Positions 1 through 6,113 of a stretch of 12,226 nucleotides of DNA are shown piece after piece. Position 1 is the first letter of the stretch; each line of letters begins with the position of its first letter. A program made the translations under genes and the position numbers. The notes beneath the pieces were generated by a model. That model did not search any database, was not told the origin of the DNA, and worked only from the letters and a program-made list of their open reading frames with translations. Source of the DNA: CAZWRN01 sp964636275 (GTDB lineage Bacteria > Patescibacteriota > Microgenomatia > Daviesbacterales > UBA10151); NCBI GenBank assembly GCA_964636275.1, contig CAZWRN010000028.1, positions 1-12,226 on the forward strand. Direction: 5' to 3'.

Positions 1-160
1 CTGAAGAGGTGGTGGAACTGTTTTTATTTTGTTTAGCCGGCTGGAGCATATCCGGTAGTTTGACTACTCCATCATCTTCTTTGTCCCCTATTTGCTGGGT
101 AAAAGAGAAAAAAATAAATCCTAAAATAACTGCTGAAGAGATCGCAATTTTTTTGATCAT
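1..160 (-). CDS. N-terminus of an anchored or secreted protein, cut by window edge
   Basis: Reading leftwards from an ATG at 160-158, an open frame of 53 codons runs off the window. It begins MIKKIAISSAV, then has a hydrophobic segment (about residues 5-20) ending in FFSFTQQ, followed by an acidic patch (DKEDD, residues 27-30 region) and a Ser/Thr/Asn-rich stretch. The two lysines before the hydrophobic segment and the polar Ser/Thr-rich continuation are what an exported protein with a signal peptide or signal anchor looks like. No lipobox cysteine is visible. A TAAAAT -10-like box lies 8 bases upstream of the ATG (169-174, minus) and no Shine-Dalgarno is seen, as for most genes here. The function cannot be told because the mature domain lies outside the window. 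Confidence 0.6.
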   Translation of the reverse strand, partial: MIKKIAISSAVILGFIFFSFTQQIGDKEDDGVVKLPDMLQPAKQNKNSSTTSS

Positions 161-207
161 GAATATTTATTTTACACTATTTTGTCTTAGAAATTCTTGA
201 GAAAATA

Positions 208-303
208 CTAGTATCCAACTGGGGATTTGACCAGAATCAATTTTATCCGATCTGGATTGGGTTCTTTAGGATTGATATATATTGATAAATTGTTGATAGC
301 AGC
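208..303 (-). pseudogene. 3' remnant of a second LUD-domain gene
   Basis: On the minus strand, 31 codons plus a TAG stop (208-210) encode a tail containing KEPNPDRIKLILVK and ending SPVGY. The intact LUD gene at 1514-2128 ends KEPNPDRIKLVLVK then EAVGY. The two tails align residue for residue from KEPNPD to the stop. Upstream of the matching block the remnant reads LSIYINP where the intact copy reads ILIIN, and an in-frame TGA at 304-306 closes the frame. The rest of the LUD domain is absent; the promoter and ATG of the plus-strand propeller gene begin where it should lie. I therefore read this as a relic of a duplicated or replaced gene. It shares 28 exact bases with the intact copy. Confidence 0.7.
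241..268 (+). repeat. 28-bp direct repeat, copy 1 (in LUD remnant)
   Basis: These 28 bases are identical and in the same orientation at 1547-1574. On the minus strand they encode KEPNPDRIK with all nine codons identical between copies. The flanking codons mostly differ, mainly at third positions, even where the amino acid is the same. Confidence 0.95.
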
Positions 304-310
304 TCATACT
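282..310 (+). promoter_or_regulatory. Promoter of the propeller gene at 317, leaderless type
   Basis: TTGATA (282-287), a 17-base spacer and CATACT (305-310) form a sigma70-like promoter. The -10 box ends exactly 6 bases before the ATG at 317, so transcription would start at or beside the A of the start codon. No Shine-Dalgarno is present. The promoter lies across the 5' edge of the LUD remnant. Confidence 0.6.
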
Positions 311-316
311 TAAGTT

Positions 317-1510
317 ATGTCTGCTCAAAAAGGCTTTGTCGGATTAATTAGTTTATTGTTGGTTTTACTTGTATTTACACTAGGATGTTTTGTCTGGGTA
401 TATTTCAAACCTTATAAAAAAATTACTGCTATCCCTTCTCTATCTCCTCAACCATCATATCAAACATATCTTCCAGAACCTGTTTTACCAATAGATAAGA
501 TGTTTCCGAATTTACCTACTAAAGAACTTGATGAAATTTCAATCAATTTACTTGGGCAAATGGTCTATAAAAGAGGTGACAGTTTGTTTGTAGCAAAATT
601 TGATGGCAGGGATGAAATAGAGCTTGCTCAAGGAACAAGCGATACGATCGGATTTGCGGGGAGTAATTCTGATGGGACTATTTTTTACTATTTTATGTAT
701 GACCACCTGAATCAAACTATCTATAAAAAAGATTTAGTTAAAAATACCACTGAAAGTGTATTTTCAATACCAATCGATGAAAAAAGTCTAGAGTCATACT
801 TTGCTGGAAGTAATGCAAGTGTCAGCCCGGACGGAAAGTATTTTGTCACTGCCGGTAAGGAAGGTATCTATCTTTATACGGTATCAACAGGTCAAACTAA
901 ACAAATTTTAAAAAATTTGTCGGCATGTCAGGGATATACTGATTGCCACCAGTATTATCGACCAATATGGTCAAATGATGGAAATAAAATCTCCGTAACT
1001 AAAATATTCTATGAAGGATCTGTTGTTCAGATTGTGGATCCCTTTACTGGAACTGTTCTGTTTGATGAGTTGCCAGATGGCAAAGTAGCTTGGTCAAAAT
1101 CCGGTCAGCATCTAGCAATCTATAGAAGACCGTATTTTCTACCAGACTTATTTTTTATTAATGCCCAGGCAACTGATAAAAAAGGTGTTTATTTATCTGA
1201 TCTATTATTAGATCTTAAAGAATCATATGTCAGCTCGGCTGATTGGTCCAGAGATGGATCATTAACATTTATGACAGAAAGAAATACTACATCTCAACTG
1301 AGCTTATCTTTTTATAATCCTTCAAACAAAACCTACCAAAACATTGTGGCTGAAAATAGTGGAAGTACAGATGGAATGACACTTAAAGCTTTACCTTATG
1401 GAAAAGCAATTTTACTTTCAACCCCTAGTGGTTTATGGTTGATTGATTTTCAGGGAAAAACAAAAACTAAACTACCAACTAAAATGGATACATTACTTGC
1501 AGTGTTTTAA
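317..1510 (+). CDS. Membrane-anchored TolB/WD40-like beta-propeller protein
   Basis: This 397-residue protein has one hydrophobic helix near the N-terminus (about residues 7-30, after MSAQKG), then a Pro/Ser-rich linker (about 36-58) and a long extracytoplasmic domain. The domain carries repeats of the TolB/PD40 propeller type: SVSPDGKYFVTA (168-179), IWSNDGNKISV (217-227), AWSKSGQHLAI (258-268) and DWSRDGSLTFM (309-319). This supports a beta-propeller facing outside, probably for binding proteins or glycans. No catalytic site is visible. Cys204 and Cys210 could form a disulfide. No tol or pal genes are nearby, so a Tol-system role is not suggested. It is convergent with the LUD gene (3-base gap) and sits between the two copies of a 28-bp repeat, so it may be a later insertion. 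The fold is fairly certain, the job unknown. Confidence 0.8.
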   Translation: MSAQKGFVGLISLLLVLLVFTLGCFVWVYFKPYKKITAIPSLSPQPSYQTYLPEPVLPIDKMFPNLPTKELDEISINLLGQMVYKRGDSLFVAKFDGRDEIELAQGTSDTIGFAGSNSDGTIFYYFMYDHLNQTIYKKDLVKNTTESVFSIPIDEKSLESYFAGSNASVSPDGKYFVTAGKEGIYLYTVSTGQTKQILKNLSACQGYTDCHQYYRPIWSNDGNKISVTKIFYEGSVVQIVDPFTGTVLFDELPDGKVAWSKSGQHLAIYRRPYFLPDLFFINAQATDKKGVYLSDLLLDLKESYVSSADWSRDGSLTFMTERNTTSQLSLSFYNPSNKTYQNIVAENSGSTDGMTLKALPYGKAILLSTPSGLWLIDFQGKTKTKLPTKMDTLLAVF

Positions 1511-1513
1511 ACT

Positions 1514-2128
1514 TTAATAACCGACAGCCTCTTTAACCAACACAAGTTTTATCCGATCTGGATTGGGTTCTTTATTGATAATTAGTATCTTGCTGACAAA
1601 GCTGCCAGGTACACCATAGGCTTTTTTGGCTCTTTCTGATTCTAAAGGCAGGGTATATTCATAAAGTCTTTTCATTCCGGTATCCAAGTCTTTGACTATT
1701 TTTTGAGATCCAACTACCCAGATCACATTGGTGGCTCCATAAGCGTTGTTTGGGATATTACTACCAGAGTTGGAGGCGATAATAACTTTGCCATCTTCTG
1801 TTATCGCATGCACACTACCTAATACATAATCTGGCCCTGCTCCCATTTTTTGCATTTGATTGTTGTGAGTTTGACGATCCAGGGAATACAATTTTGGCTT
1901 GACTGCATCATAATGACCAGATTCATTGATCTCAGAAGCAATGCCTGACTCATCCAATGTCACCGAAGTATTTGTCATTACCTCAGATCCTTTTGGGATC
2001 AGCTTTAATACTTCAGATTTGGCTTGATCCAGAGTATCAACTACAATTGAATCAATACCATTTTCTTTGAGGGCTGAAACTACTTTTTGGATTGAATCTT
2101 CACTTGCTGGTTTATTCCATTTGATCAT
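1514..2128 (-). CDS. LUD-domain (LutC/YkgG-like) protein
   Basis: This 204-residue protein matches the LUD domain (PF02589) through most of its length. Recognisable features are EVMTNTSVTLDESG (49-62), DYVLGSVHAIT (100-110), IASNSGSNIPNNAYGA (117-132), VIWVVGSQKIV (135-145) and the Arg/Glu-rich PLESERA (161-167). In LutABC operons LutC works with iron-sulfur subunits LutA and LutB in L-lactate oxidation. Neither partner is present here, and lone LUD proteins of this size have no settled function. The lutC name is therefore not applied. The ATG at 2128 is preceded by AT-rich -10-like hexamers, best TAAAAT at 2138-2143 (9 bases away), without a good -35 box. A dyad at 2150-2186 lies just upstream. 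Its C-terminal coding region is duplicated at 208-303. Confidence 0.85.
   Translation of the reverse strand: MIKWNKPASEDSIQKVVSALKENGIDSIVVDTLDQAKSEVLKLIPKGSEVMTNTSVTLDESGIASEINESGHYDAVKPKLYSLDRQTHNNQMQKMGAGPDYVLGSVHAITEDGKVIIASNSGSNIPNNAYGATNVIWVVGSQKIVKDLDTGMKRLYEYTLPLESERAKKAYGVPGSFVSKILIINKEPNPDRIKLVLVKEAVGY
1547..1574 (+). repeat. 28-bp direct repeat, copy 2 (in intact LUD gene)
   Basis: This is the second copy of the repeat at 241-268, in the same orientation. It lies inside the intact LUD gene (its codons for KEPNPDRIK). The two copies flank the propeller gene and its promoter, about 1.3 kb apart. Confidence 0.95.
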
Positions 2129-2149
2129 ATAAACTATATTTTAAACATT

Positions 2150-2186
2150 TACTTCATTTTGTATAGTAGTTACATTTTATGAAGTA
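2150..2186. promoter_or_regulatory. Nested inverted repeat between divergent LUD and methyltransferase genes
   Basis: TACTTCAT (2150-2157) pairs perfectly with ATGAAGTA (2179-2186). Inside the loop TGTA (2160-2163) pairs with TACA (2171-2174). The element lies centrally in the 107-base gap between the two divergent start codons, just upstream of both promoters. This is the usual place for an operator serving both genes. No repressor is encoded next to it. Confidence 0.4.
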
Positions 2187-2197
2187 GGTATCGCCTA

Positions 2198-2226
2198 TTG
2201 TTGTGGTCTATCTTACCCCCTATAAT
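2198..2226 (+). promoter_or_regulatory. Promoter of methyltransferase; decides the start codon
   Basis: TTGTTG (2198-2203), a 17-base spacer and a perfect TATAAT (2221-2226) precede the ATG at 2236 by 9 bases. Transcription would begin near 2233. An upstream in-frame GTG at 2203 overlaps the -35 box, so it would not be on this mRNA. Confidence 0.65.
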
Positions 2227-2235
2227 CAGCTACAG

Positions 2236-2874
2236 ATGAAAAAAACTAATTCGGTGTATTCGACATTCGATACTAAAAAAAATAACTCCCTTTATCAAAC
2301 TTTTTTATCACTCTCAATAGATGATGGTTGGTCTTATGAAGATAAGATAGAAAATTTTGAACTTTTCTCAAAGATCTCTGAATATACAAAAACCCCTCTC
2401 GACCACCATTCGATCCTTGATGTTGGTTGCGGCACTGGAGATCTTTATGAATACCTCCAACAGTTTGAACAAGTTCAGTATACCGGAATTGATGTTTTTG
2501 AATCGGCTGTCAAAAAAGCCCAGAGAAAATTTCCTGATGGTAAATTTGTGACACAAGATTTTTTGACACTTGAAGACACTTTTTATGATTTTGTTTTTTC
2601 ATCCGGAGCACTTACTACAAAGCTTCACAGTGACAATTATGAAGTTTTATATTATTGGGTTAAAAAAATGTGGGAATTAGCTAAAGTAGGCGTTGTTTTC
2701 AATGTTTTACTGGAGCGCTATGAAGGTGATTATTCATACAATTTATTTGTCTACAATAGACAACGAGTTTTAGAACTAACAGCCAAAGCTGCTTCCAAAG
2801 CAAGAATGAAAGTCATTACTACGGATGCTGGTTCAGGAGACGGGACAGAAGAGATCCATATATACCTTTATTAA
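2236..2874 (+). CDS. SAM-dependent class I methyltransferase
   Basis: The 212-residue product (from the ATG at 2236) has a Rossmann methyltransferase core. Motif I ILDVGCGTGDL is at residues 60-70, the acidic end of strand 2 is YTGIDVFESA (82-91), a motif II-like VTQDFL is at 105-110, and YDFVFSSGAL follows at 117-126. It belongs to the Methyltransf_11/25-type superfamily. The substrate cannot be read from sequence. The N-terminal 55 residues and the aromatic-rich C-terminal part (YEGDYSYNLF) may shape the substrate pocket. A longer frame begins at a GTG at 2203, but a perfect TATAAT lies inside that extension, so the ATG is preferred. The gene is convergent with the L,D-transpeptidase and the two stop codons share one TTAA (2871-2874). 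Confidence 0.82.
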   Translation: MKKTNSVYSTFDTKKNNSLYQTFLSLSIDDGWSYEDKIENFELFSKISEYTKTPLDHHSILDVGCGTGDLYEYLQQFEQVQYTGIDVFESAVKKAQRKFPDGKFVTQDFLTLEDTFYDFVFSSGALTTKLHSDNYEVLYYWVKKMWELAKVGVVFNVLLERYEGDYSYNLFVYNRQRVLELTAKAASKARMKVITTDAGSGDGTEEIHIYLY

Positions 2875-3467
2875 ACATCCTCAATATAATACCGAATTGG
2901 TTTTTTCTCCGGAGACAACATATGGTAAAGATAAGTGATGTCTTCATCGGTATGTCTGATACATCCAGAACTGCCGGGATTGCTTTCCGCTAGCTTTGAG
3001 CTATTGCTTGCTACACCATGTAAACCAAAACTTCCGGGTAGCTGCCAATTGCACTGACCATCGCATTCATCATACGGCACGGGACCAAATGGGTATTCCT
3101 CTGTGTATGGAATATCCAGTGTCAGAAAATAAGGGGCTGTTTCTGGATTGTCGAAGGTGGCAAACTTGTGGGTTATCAACCAATACTGCCGACCAAGTTT
3201 TTCTGGTAATGGGGTGGGTCTTTCACCCGGGATACCTACTTTGACAACGAATGTTTTTATCAAACTACTCTGGCTAGCTTCTCCAGCTACTCCATGAAAT
3301 AAATACTCTTTATTTGATCTTCTGTCCAGACGAAACCAGTATTCTTCTGCCTGATCCGCTATCGCTGACTTTGTTTGATACTGATAATGCTGACTATAAA
3401 TAAAACCGGTAAAAAGTAAACTGCAAATAATTAGTAATCCAAAAAATAGTAAAATGTATTGTTTCAT
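2871..3467 (-). CDS. Membrane-anchored L,D-transpeptidase (YkuD domain)
   Basis: This 198-residue protein begins MKQY followed by a strongly hydrophobic segment (about 5-24), which fits a signal anchor. The C-terminal half has the YkuD catalytic signature: GSFGLHG (145-151, His150), then SSGCIRH (166-172) with the nucleophile Cys169 and Arg171 directly after the dipeptide CI. Such enzymes make or edit 3-3 peptidoglycan cross-links or attach proteins to the wall, acting outside the membrane. No LysM or other wall-binding domain is present. Cys135 and Cys139 in the insertion DECDGQC are unusual and could form a disulfide or bind metal. It is divergent from the C39-like peptidase with only 46 bases between start codons, and shares its stop TTAA with the methyltransferase. 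Confidence 0.87.
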   Translation of the reverse strand: MKQYILLFFGLLIICSLLFTGFIYSQHYQYQTKSAIADQAEEYWFRLDRRSNKEYLFHGVAGEASQSSLIKTFVVKVGIPGERPTPLPEKLGRQYWLITHKFATFDNPETAPYFLTLDIPYTEEYPFGPVPYDECDGQCNWQLPGSFGLHGVASNSSKLAESNPGSSGCIRHTDEDITYLYHMLSPEKKPIRYYIEDV

Positions 3468-3473
3468 CGCTGA

Positions 3474-3482
3474 ATCATATCA
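3474..3482 (-). promoter_or_regulatory. Extended -10 promoter of the L,D-transpeptidase gene
   Basis: On the minus strand TGA-TATGAT forms an extended -10 element. TATGAT ends 6 bases before the ATG at 3467, predicting a leaderless mRNA. No good -35 box is present, which fits the extended -10 type. Confidence 0.55.
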
Positions 3483-3498
3483 GATATTTGTCCGTGAA

Positions 3499-3507
3499 TG
3501 GTAAAAT
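3499..3507 (+). promoter_or_regulatory. Extended -10 promoter of the C39-like peptidase gene
   Basis: TGG-TAAAAT is an extended -10 element whose hexamer (3502-3507) ends 6 bases before the ATG at 3514. It lies back-to-back with the promoter of the L,D-transpeptidase gene in a 46-base gap, so the two polymerase footprints must overlap. Confidence 0.55.
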
Positions 3508-3513
3508 AGCGCT

Positions 3514-4620
3514 ATGTTTAAAATTTACATTTTTGTCACAATGATCTTTATCTTTCTAAGTGTAGGATTCTGGAAATTTACAGCTCAAAAAAATCATTCA
3601 TCATCCCCTGCTGGGTCAGAGAGCAGATCATTTTCTCCTACCCCTTTCGCTTCAAATGATCTGGTTTTGGAGAAACAACTGCCTTCCTCAAAAATGCTGC
3701 CCAATAATTACCATATATTTCAGTCATTTAACAATTGTGGTCCGGCAGCTTTATCGATGGCGCTATCTTATTTTGGTATTAATAAATCGCAGCAGGAACT
3801 TGGACAGGATCTGCGTCCTTATCAGAATCCCCAAGGTGACAACGATGATAAATCTGTGACATTAGAAGAGGTCGCTATAAAAGCGGAAGAGCTGGGACTT
3901 AAAGCATACCTTCGCCCAAATGGTGATATCAATAAAATCAGACAATTCATTGCTGCAGGTCTACCTGTCATCACTAGAACTTATTTAAAACCCGGTGAAG
4001 ATATTGGACATTATCGGATCATTAAAGGCTATGATGATAACACACAACAGTTGATCCAGGATGACTCTTTGCAAGGTAAAAATTTGAAATATTCGTATCA
4101 AGATTTTGATATTTTATGGGCTGATTTTAATCACAAGTATTTGGTATTAGTCCCCAGCGAGCGACAATCAGTGGTTGAAGAGATAATTGGTGATGATTTG
4201 GATGAAAAGCGGGCTTGGGAAAAAGCTGTGAAAGTACTTGAAGCAAAGTTGAGTGAAGATCCCAGTAATACAGTAAATTCATTTAATCTATCAGTTTCGA
4301 AATATAAAGTTCAGGATTTTAAAGGCTCAGTTGAAGCTTTCGAAAAAGTCGAAAGTAAACTCTCATTTAGAACACTATGGTATCAAATTGAACCTATTTA
4401 TTCTTATTATGAATTGGGAAATTATGATCGGGTACTCCAACTATCTGATAAAATTTTAAACAATCAAAATCGGGCCTTTTCTGAATTGTATATTCTCAAG
4501 GCACGAGTATATTTAAAACAGGGAGCTAAATCTGAAGCAGCTGAACAGCTAGCTCTCGCCAAACTTTATAACAGGAATATTAAAATTGAGGCTCAACTTT
4601 TAGAATCTATCAATAATTAA
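3514..4620 (+). CDS. Membrane-anchored C39-like cysteine peptidase with TPR-like C-terminus
   Basis: The 368-residue product has an N-terminal hydrophobic helix (about 4-22), a Ser/Pro-rich linker (28-46), and then a papain-fold C39-like domain. The motifs are NNCGPAALSMAL (73-84, nucleophile Cys75), GHYRIIKGYD (165-174, His166) and QDDSLQGK (182-189, candidate third residue Asp183/Asp184). The C-terminal 140 residues are helical, with the TPR-like pattern of small residues and aromatics (e.g. NYDRVLQLSDKIL 303-315, ELYILKARVYLKQGAKSEAAEQLALAKLY 324-352 region). The layout suggests an anchored protease or peptide hydrolase outside the membrane with a helical protein-binding tail. Bacteriocin-exporter C39 domains are fused to ABC transporters; this one is not, so peptide-export processing is not implied. 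Convergent with the MFS gene, sharing TTAA at 4617-4620. Confidence 0.83.
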   Translation: MFKIYIFVTMIFIFLSVGFWKFTAQKNHSSSPAGSESRSFSPTPFASNDLVLEKQLPSSKMLPNNYHIFQSFNNCGPAALSMALSYFGINKSQQELGQDLRPYQNPQGDNDDKSVTLEEVAIKAEELGLKAYLRPNGDINKIRQFIAAGLPVITRTYLKPGEDIGHYRIIKGYDDNTQQLIQDDSLQGKNLKYSYQDFDILWADFNHKYLVLVPSERQSVVEEIIGDDLDEKRAWEKAVKVLEAKLSEDPSNTVNSFNLSVSKYKVQDFKGSVEAFEKVESKLSFRTLWYQIEPIYSYYELGNYDRVLQLSDKILNNQNRAFSELYILKARVYLKQGAKSEAAEQLALAKLYNRNIKIEAQLLESINN

Positions 4621-5819
4621 AACGCTGATTCTTTTTTTACGCCTGGTCTTAGAATCCAGAAGGACAGAATAAAACCAATCAAGACAAAAAATGCTGAACC
4701 ATAAAAAGGGAACGCAAGTGAAATATTGGCTAATACACCTGCCACAAGTGGACCCAATATTGTCCCAATACTCATATAAGAGGCATTGAGACCCTGCATA
4801 CTTCCCTGTGATTTGGCGTCCGTCTCCTGTGAGAGAATTGCCTGGGTTAGCGGCTGGACTGAGTTATTGAAAAATCCCATTAATACAGAAGCAAATAAAA
4901 ACATCACCAGACTATTACTAAACCCAATCAGTACAAAACCAATTGAGACCACAGCCAGAGAGGTCATAAAAGCTCTTTTTAATCCCAACCATTTGGATAG
5001 ACGCTGGACAAAGAAAACCTGAGAAATAATACCGAGCAAACCAAAGAAGGAAAAGATAAATGAGATTTTCTGTGGATCCAAACCTAGCTGCCCCTGAGCA
5101 AATGGCTGAAATGAGGTGATGAATATCCCAAAAGAAATAAAATACACCAGTGTGATTAAAAATGTGACCCCGACATTGGGATCAAACAAGGCATGGAAGA
5201 GTTTGGAGAAATTGAATAAACTGCCATGTTTGACTTCACCAAGATGTTTGTTGGTTTCCGGGAGTAAAAACCAGGTCATTAACACTGCAATAATAGAGAT
5301 AACTCCGGCAATAATAAATGGAATGGCGGGATTGATATTGACAGTAAATCCAGATATCGCCGGACCAAAAAATAAACCAAAGCCAAATGCGGCACCAATA
5401 ATACCAAAGCCTCTGACGCGATCTTTTTCTTCTGTTGTATCCGATATGACAGCTGCAGCTACTGGGATATTACCGGCTGTCAAACCATCAAGTGCTCTTG
5501 CCAGAAATAAAACTATTGCATTGGGAGCAAAAGCTAGCATAAAAAAAGACAATGCAGTGCCGCTAATTGAAGCCAGTAATAGTGGCTTGCGGCCATATTT
5601 GTCAGACAATCTTCCGATGATAGGTGTCGCCAAAAATTGACAGAGAGAAAACAGCGCAAAGAGCAACCCATACTGAAAAGCATTAAGGCCGAAACGCTCT
5701 GTATAGGTATATAAAATGGGAATTATTATCCCATATCCGAGCGCGTTGACTATGGCAATCAACGCAATAATCAGTAAATTTCGATTGTTTTTAAACATAA
5801 AAAAAATCCGAAAAAACAT
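4617..5819 (-). CDS. MFS transporter, DHA1/TetA-like drug efflux family
   Basis: The 400-residue product has about 12 hydrophobic helices. The MFS signature motif A is GRLSDKYGRKPL (69-80) after helix 2. Helix 1 contains NALGYGIIIPIL, typical of TetA-like proton-coupled antiporters, and SGF after GPAI (about residue 155) resembles the antiporter motif C region. A charged central loop (about 193-215, KHLGEVKHG) separates the two halves. Family members export drugs or metabolites; the substrate is unknown. The first seven residues (MFFRIFF) are unusual, and an ATG at 5798 (MFKNNRN) is an equally good or better start. No convincing -35/-10 pair fits the first ATG. A 7-bp dyad (5821-5847) lies directly upstream and may be an operator. 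Confidence 0.87.
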   Translation of the reverse strand: MFFRIFFMFKNNRNLLIIALIAIVNALGYGIIIPILYTYTERFGLNAFQYGLLFALFSLCQFLATPIIGRLSDKYGRKPLLLASISGTALSFFMLAFAPNAIVLFLARALDGLTAGNIPVAAAVISDTTEEKDRVRGFGIIGAAFGFGLFFGPAISGFTVNINPAIPFIIAGVISIIAVLMTWFLLPETNKHLGEVKHGSLFNFSKLFHALFDPNVGVTFLITLVYFISFGIFITSFQPFAQGQLGLDPQKISFIFSFFGLLGIISQVFFVQRLSKWLGLKRAFMTSLAVVSIGFVLIGFSNSLVMFLFASVLMGFFNNSVQPLTQAILSQETDAKSQGSMQGLNASYMSIGTILGPLVAGVLANISLAFPFYGSAFFVLIGFILSFWILRPGVKKESAF

Positions 5820-5820
5820 T

Positions 5821-5847
5821 GTATCTTAAAAATATATCTAAAGATAC
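5821..5847. promoter_or_regulatory. Inverted repeat upstream of MFS transporter
   Basis: GTATCTT (5821-5827) and AAGATAC (5841-5847) are perfect 7-base arms around a 13-base AT-only centre apart from one C. The first arm contains a -10-like TAAGAT (5823-5828, minus strand). Efflux genes are often repressed from such a site, but no regulator is adjacent. It is too AT-rich, and not followed directly by a T-run, to call a terminator. Confidence 0.35.
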
Positions 5848-5889
5848 CCCATTTACGAGTAATGTTGCACAAGGATCAAAAGACTGATC

Positions 5890-6018
5890 TTACATCATTG
5901 AACCAAAGAATGATAAGAATAGTACCCCGCAAACAAAGCCGATAACGAAACCAGCAAGTAAGTCTGAATGTACCAAACTTTTTCTGGTTGTAGCAGGGGT
6001 GGTAGTTTTTTTAGCCAT
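5890..6018 (-). CDS. 42-residue single-helix membrane protein with glycine zipper
   Basis: From the ATG at 6018 the product has 42 residues: a basic, Thr-rich cytoplasmic head (MAKKTTTPATTRKS), the short stretch LVHSDLL, then one hydrophobic helix (about 21-39). Gly23, Gly27 and Gly31 form GxxxGxxxG, a glycine-zipper pattern that favours tight helix packing and oligomers. The start is set by a strong Shine-Dalgarno, AAAGGAG, ending 4 bases before the ATG; a longer in-frame extension to a TTG at 6087 is rejected because that TTG belongs to the -35 box. This is the only gene here with an ordinary promoter, a leader of about 34 bases and a strong ribosome site. It lies between mscL and the MFS gene. 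I recognise no family; options are a membrane scaffold, a small channel or a toxin-like peptide. Confidence 0.7.
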   Translation of the reverse strand: MAKKTTTPATTRKSLVHSDLLAGFVIGFVCGVLFLSFFGSMM

Positions 6019-6058
6019 TTTACTCCTTTCGCTGCCTTTATTGAGGGGCATTAATACA

Positions 6059-6087
6059 ACTGTATTTGATCTAAAATAACTCGTCAA
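6059..6087 (-). promoter_or_regulatory. Promoter of the 42-codon gene
   Basis: On the minus strand TTGACG (6082-6087), a 17-base spacer and TACAGT (6059-6064) form a sigma70-like promoter. The start would be near 6052, giving a leader of about 34 bases before the ATG at 6018, with the Shine-Dalgarno AAAGGAG at its end. Confidence 0.55.
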
Positions 6088-6113
6088 TAGGACTAAATTA
6101 TTATCGGATGGAA

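Noticed and set aside
9..200. Plus-strand open frame of 63 codons at the left edge
   Set aside because: It is antisense to the minus-strand gene starting at 160, which has a convincing signal-anchor N-terminus; the plus frame shows no protein-like pattern or promoter.
317..410. Type IV pilin-like leader (KGF followed by a hydrophobic helix) in the propeller gene
   Set aside because: The KGF then hydrophobic pattern resembles a class III signal, but the conserved Glu at mature position 5 is absent and the large propeller is not pilin-like; an ordinary signal anchor is simpler.
2203..2235. GTG start giving a longer methyltransferase
   Set aside because: The extension contains a perfect TATAAT at 2221-2226 with a 17-base spaced -35 box, so the mRNA probably begins after the GTG.
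5116..5640. 174-codon plus-strand open frame inside the MFS gene
   Set aside because: It is the antisense shadow of a transporter gene with clear MFS motifs; composition is rich in Pro, Lys and Asn with no recognisable domain.
5866..5890. GATCA/TGATC hairpin after the stop of the 42-codon gene as a terminator
   Set aside because: The stem is only 5 bp and no T-run follows; too weak to support.
6019..6087. TTG start extending the 42-residue protein to 65 residues
   Set aside because: The TTG is part of the TTGACG -35 box, and a strong Shine-Dalgarno directs ribosomes to the ATG at 6018.
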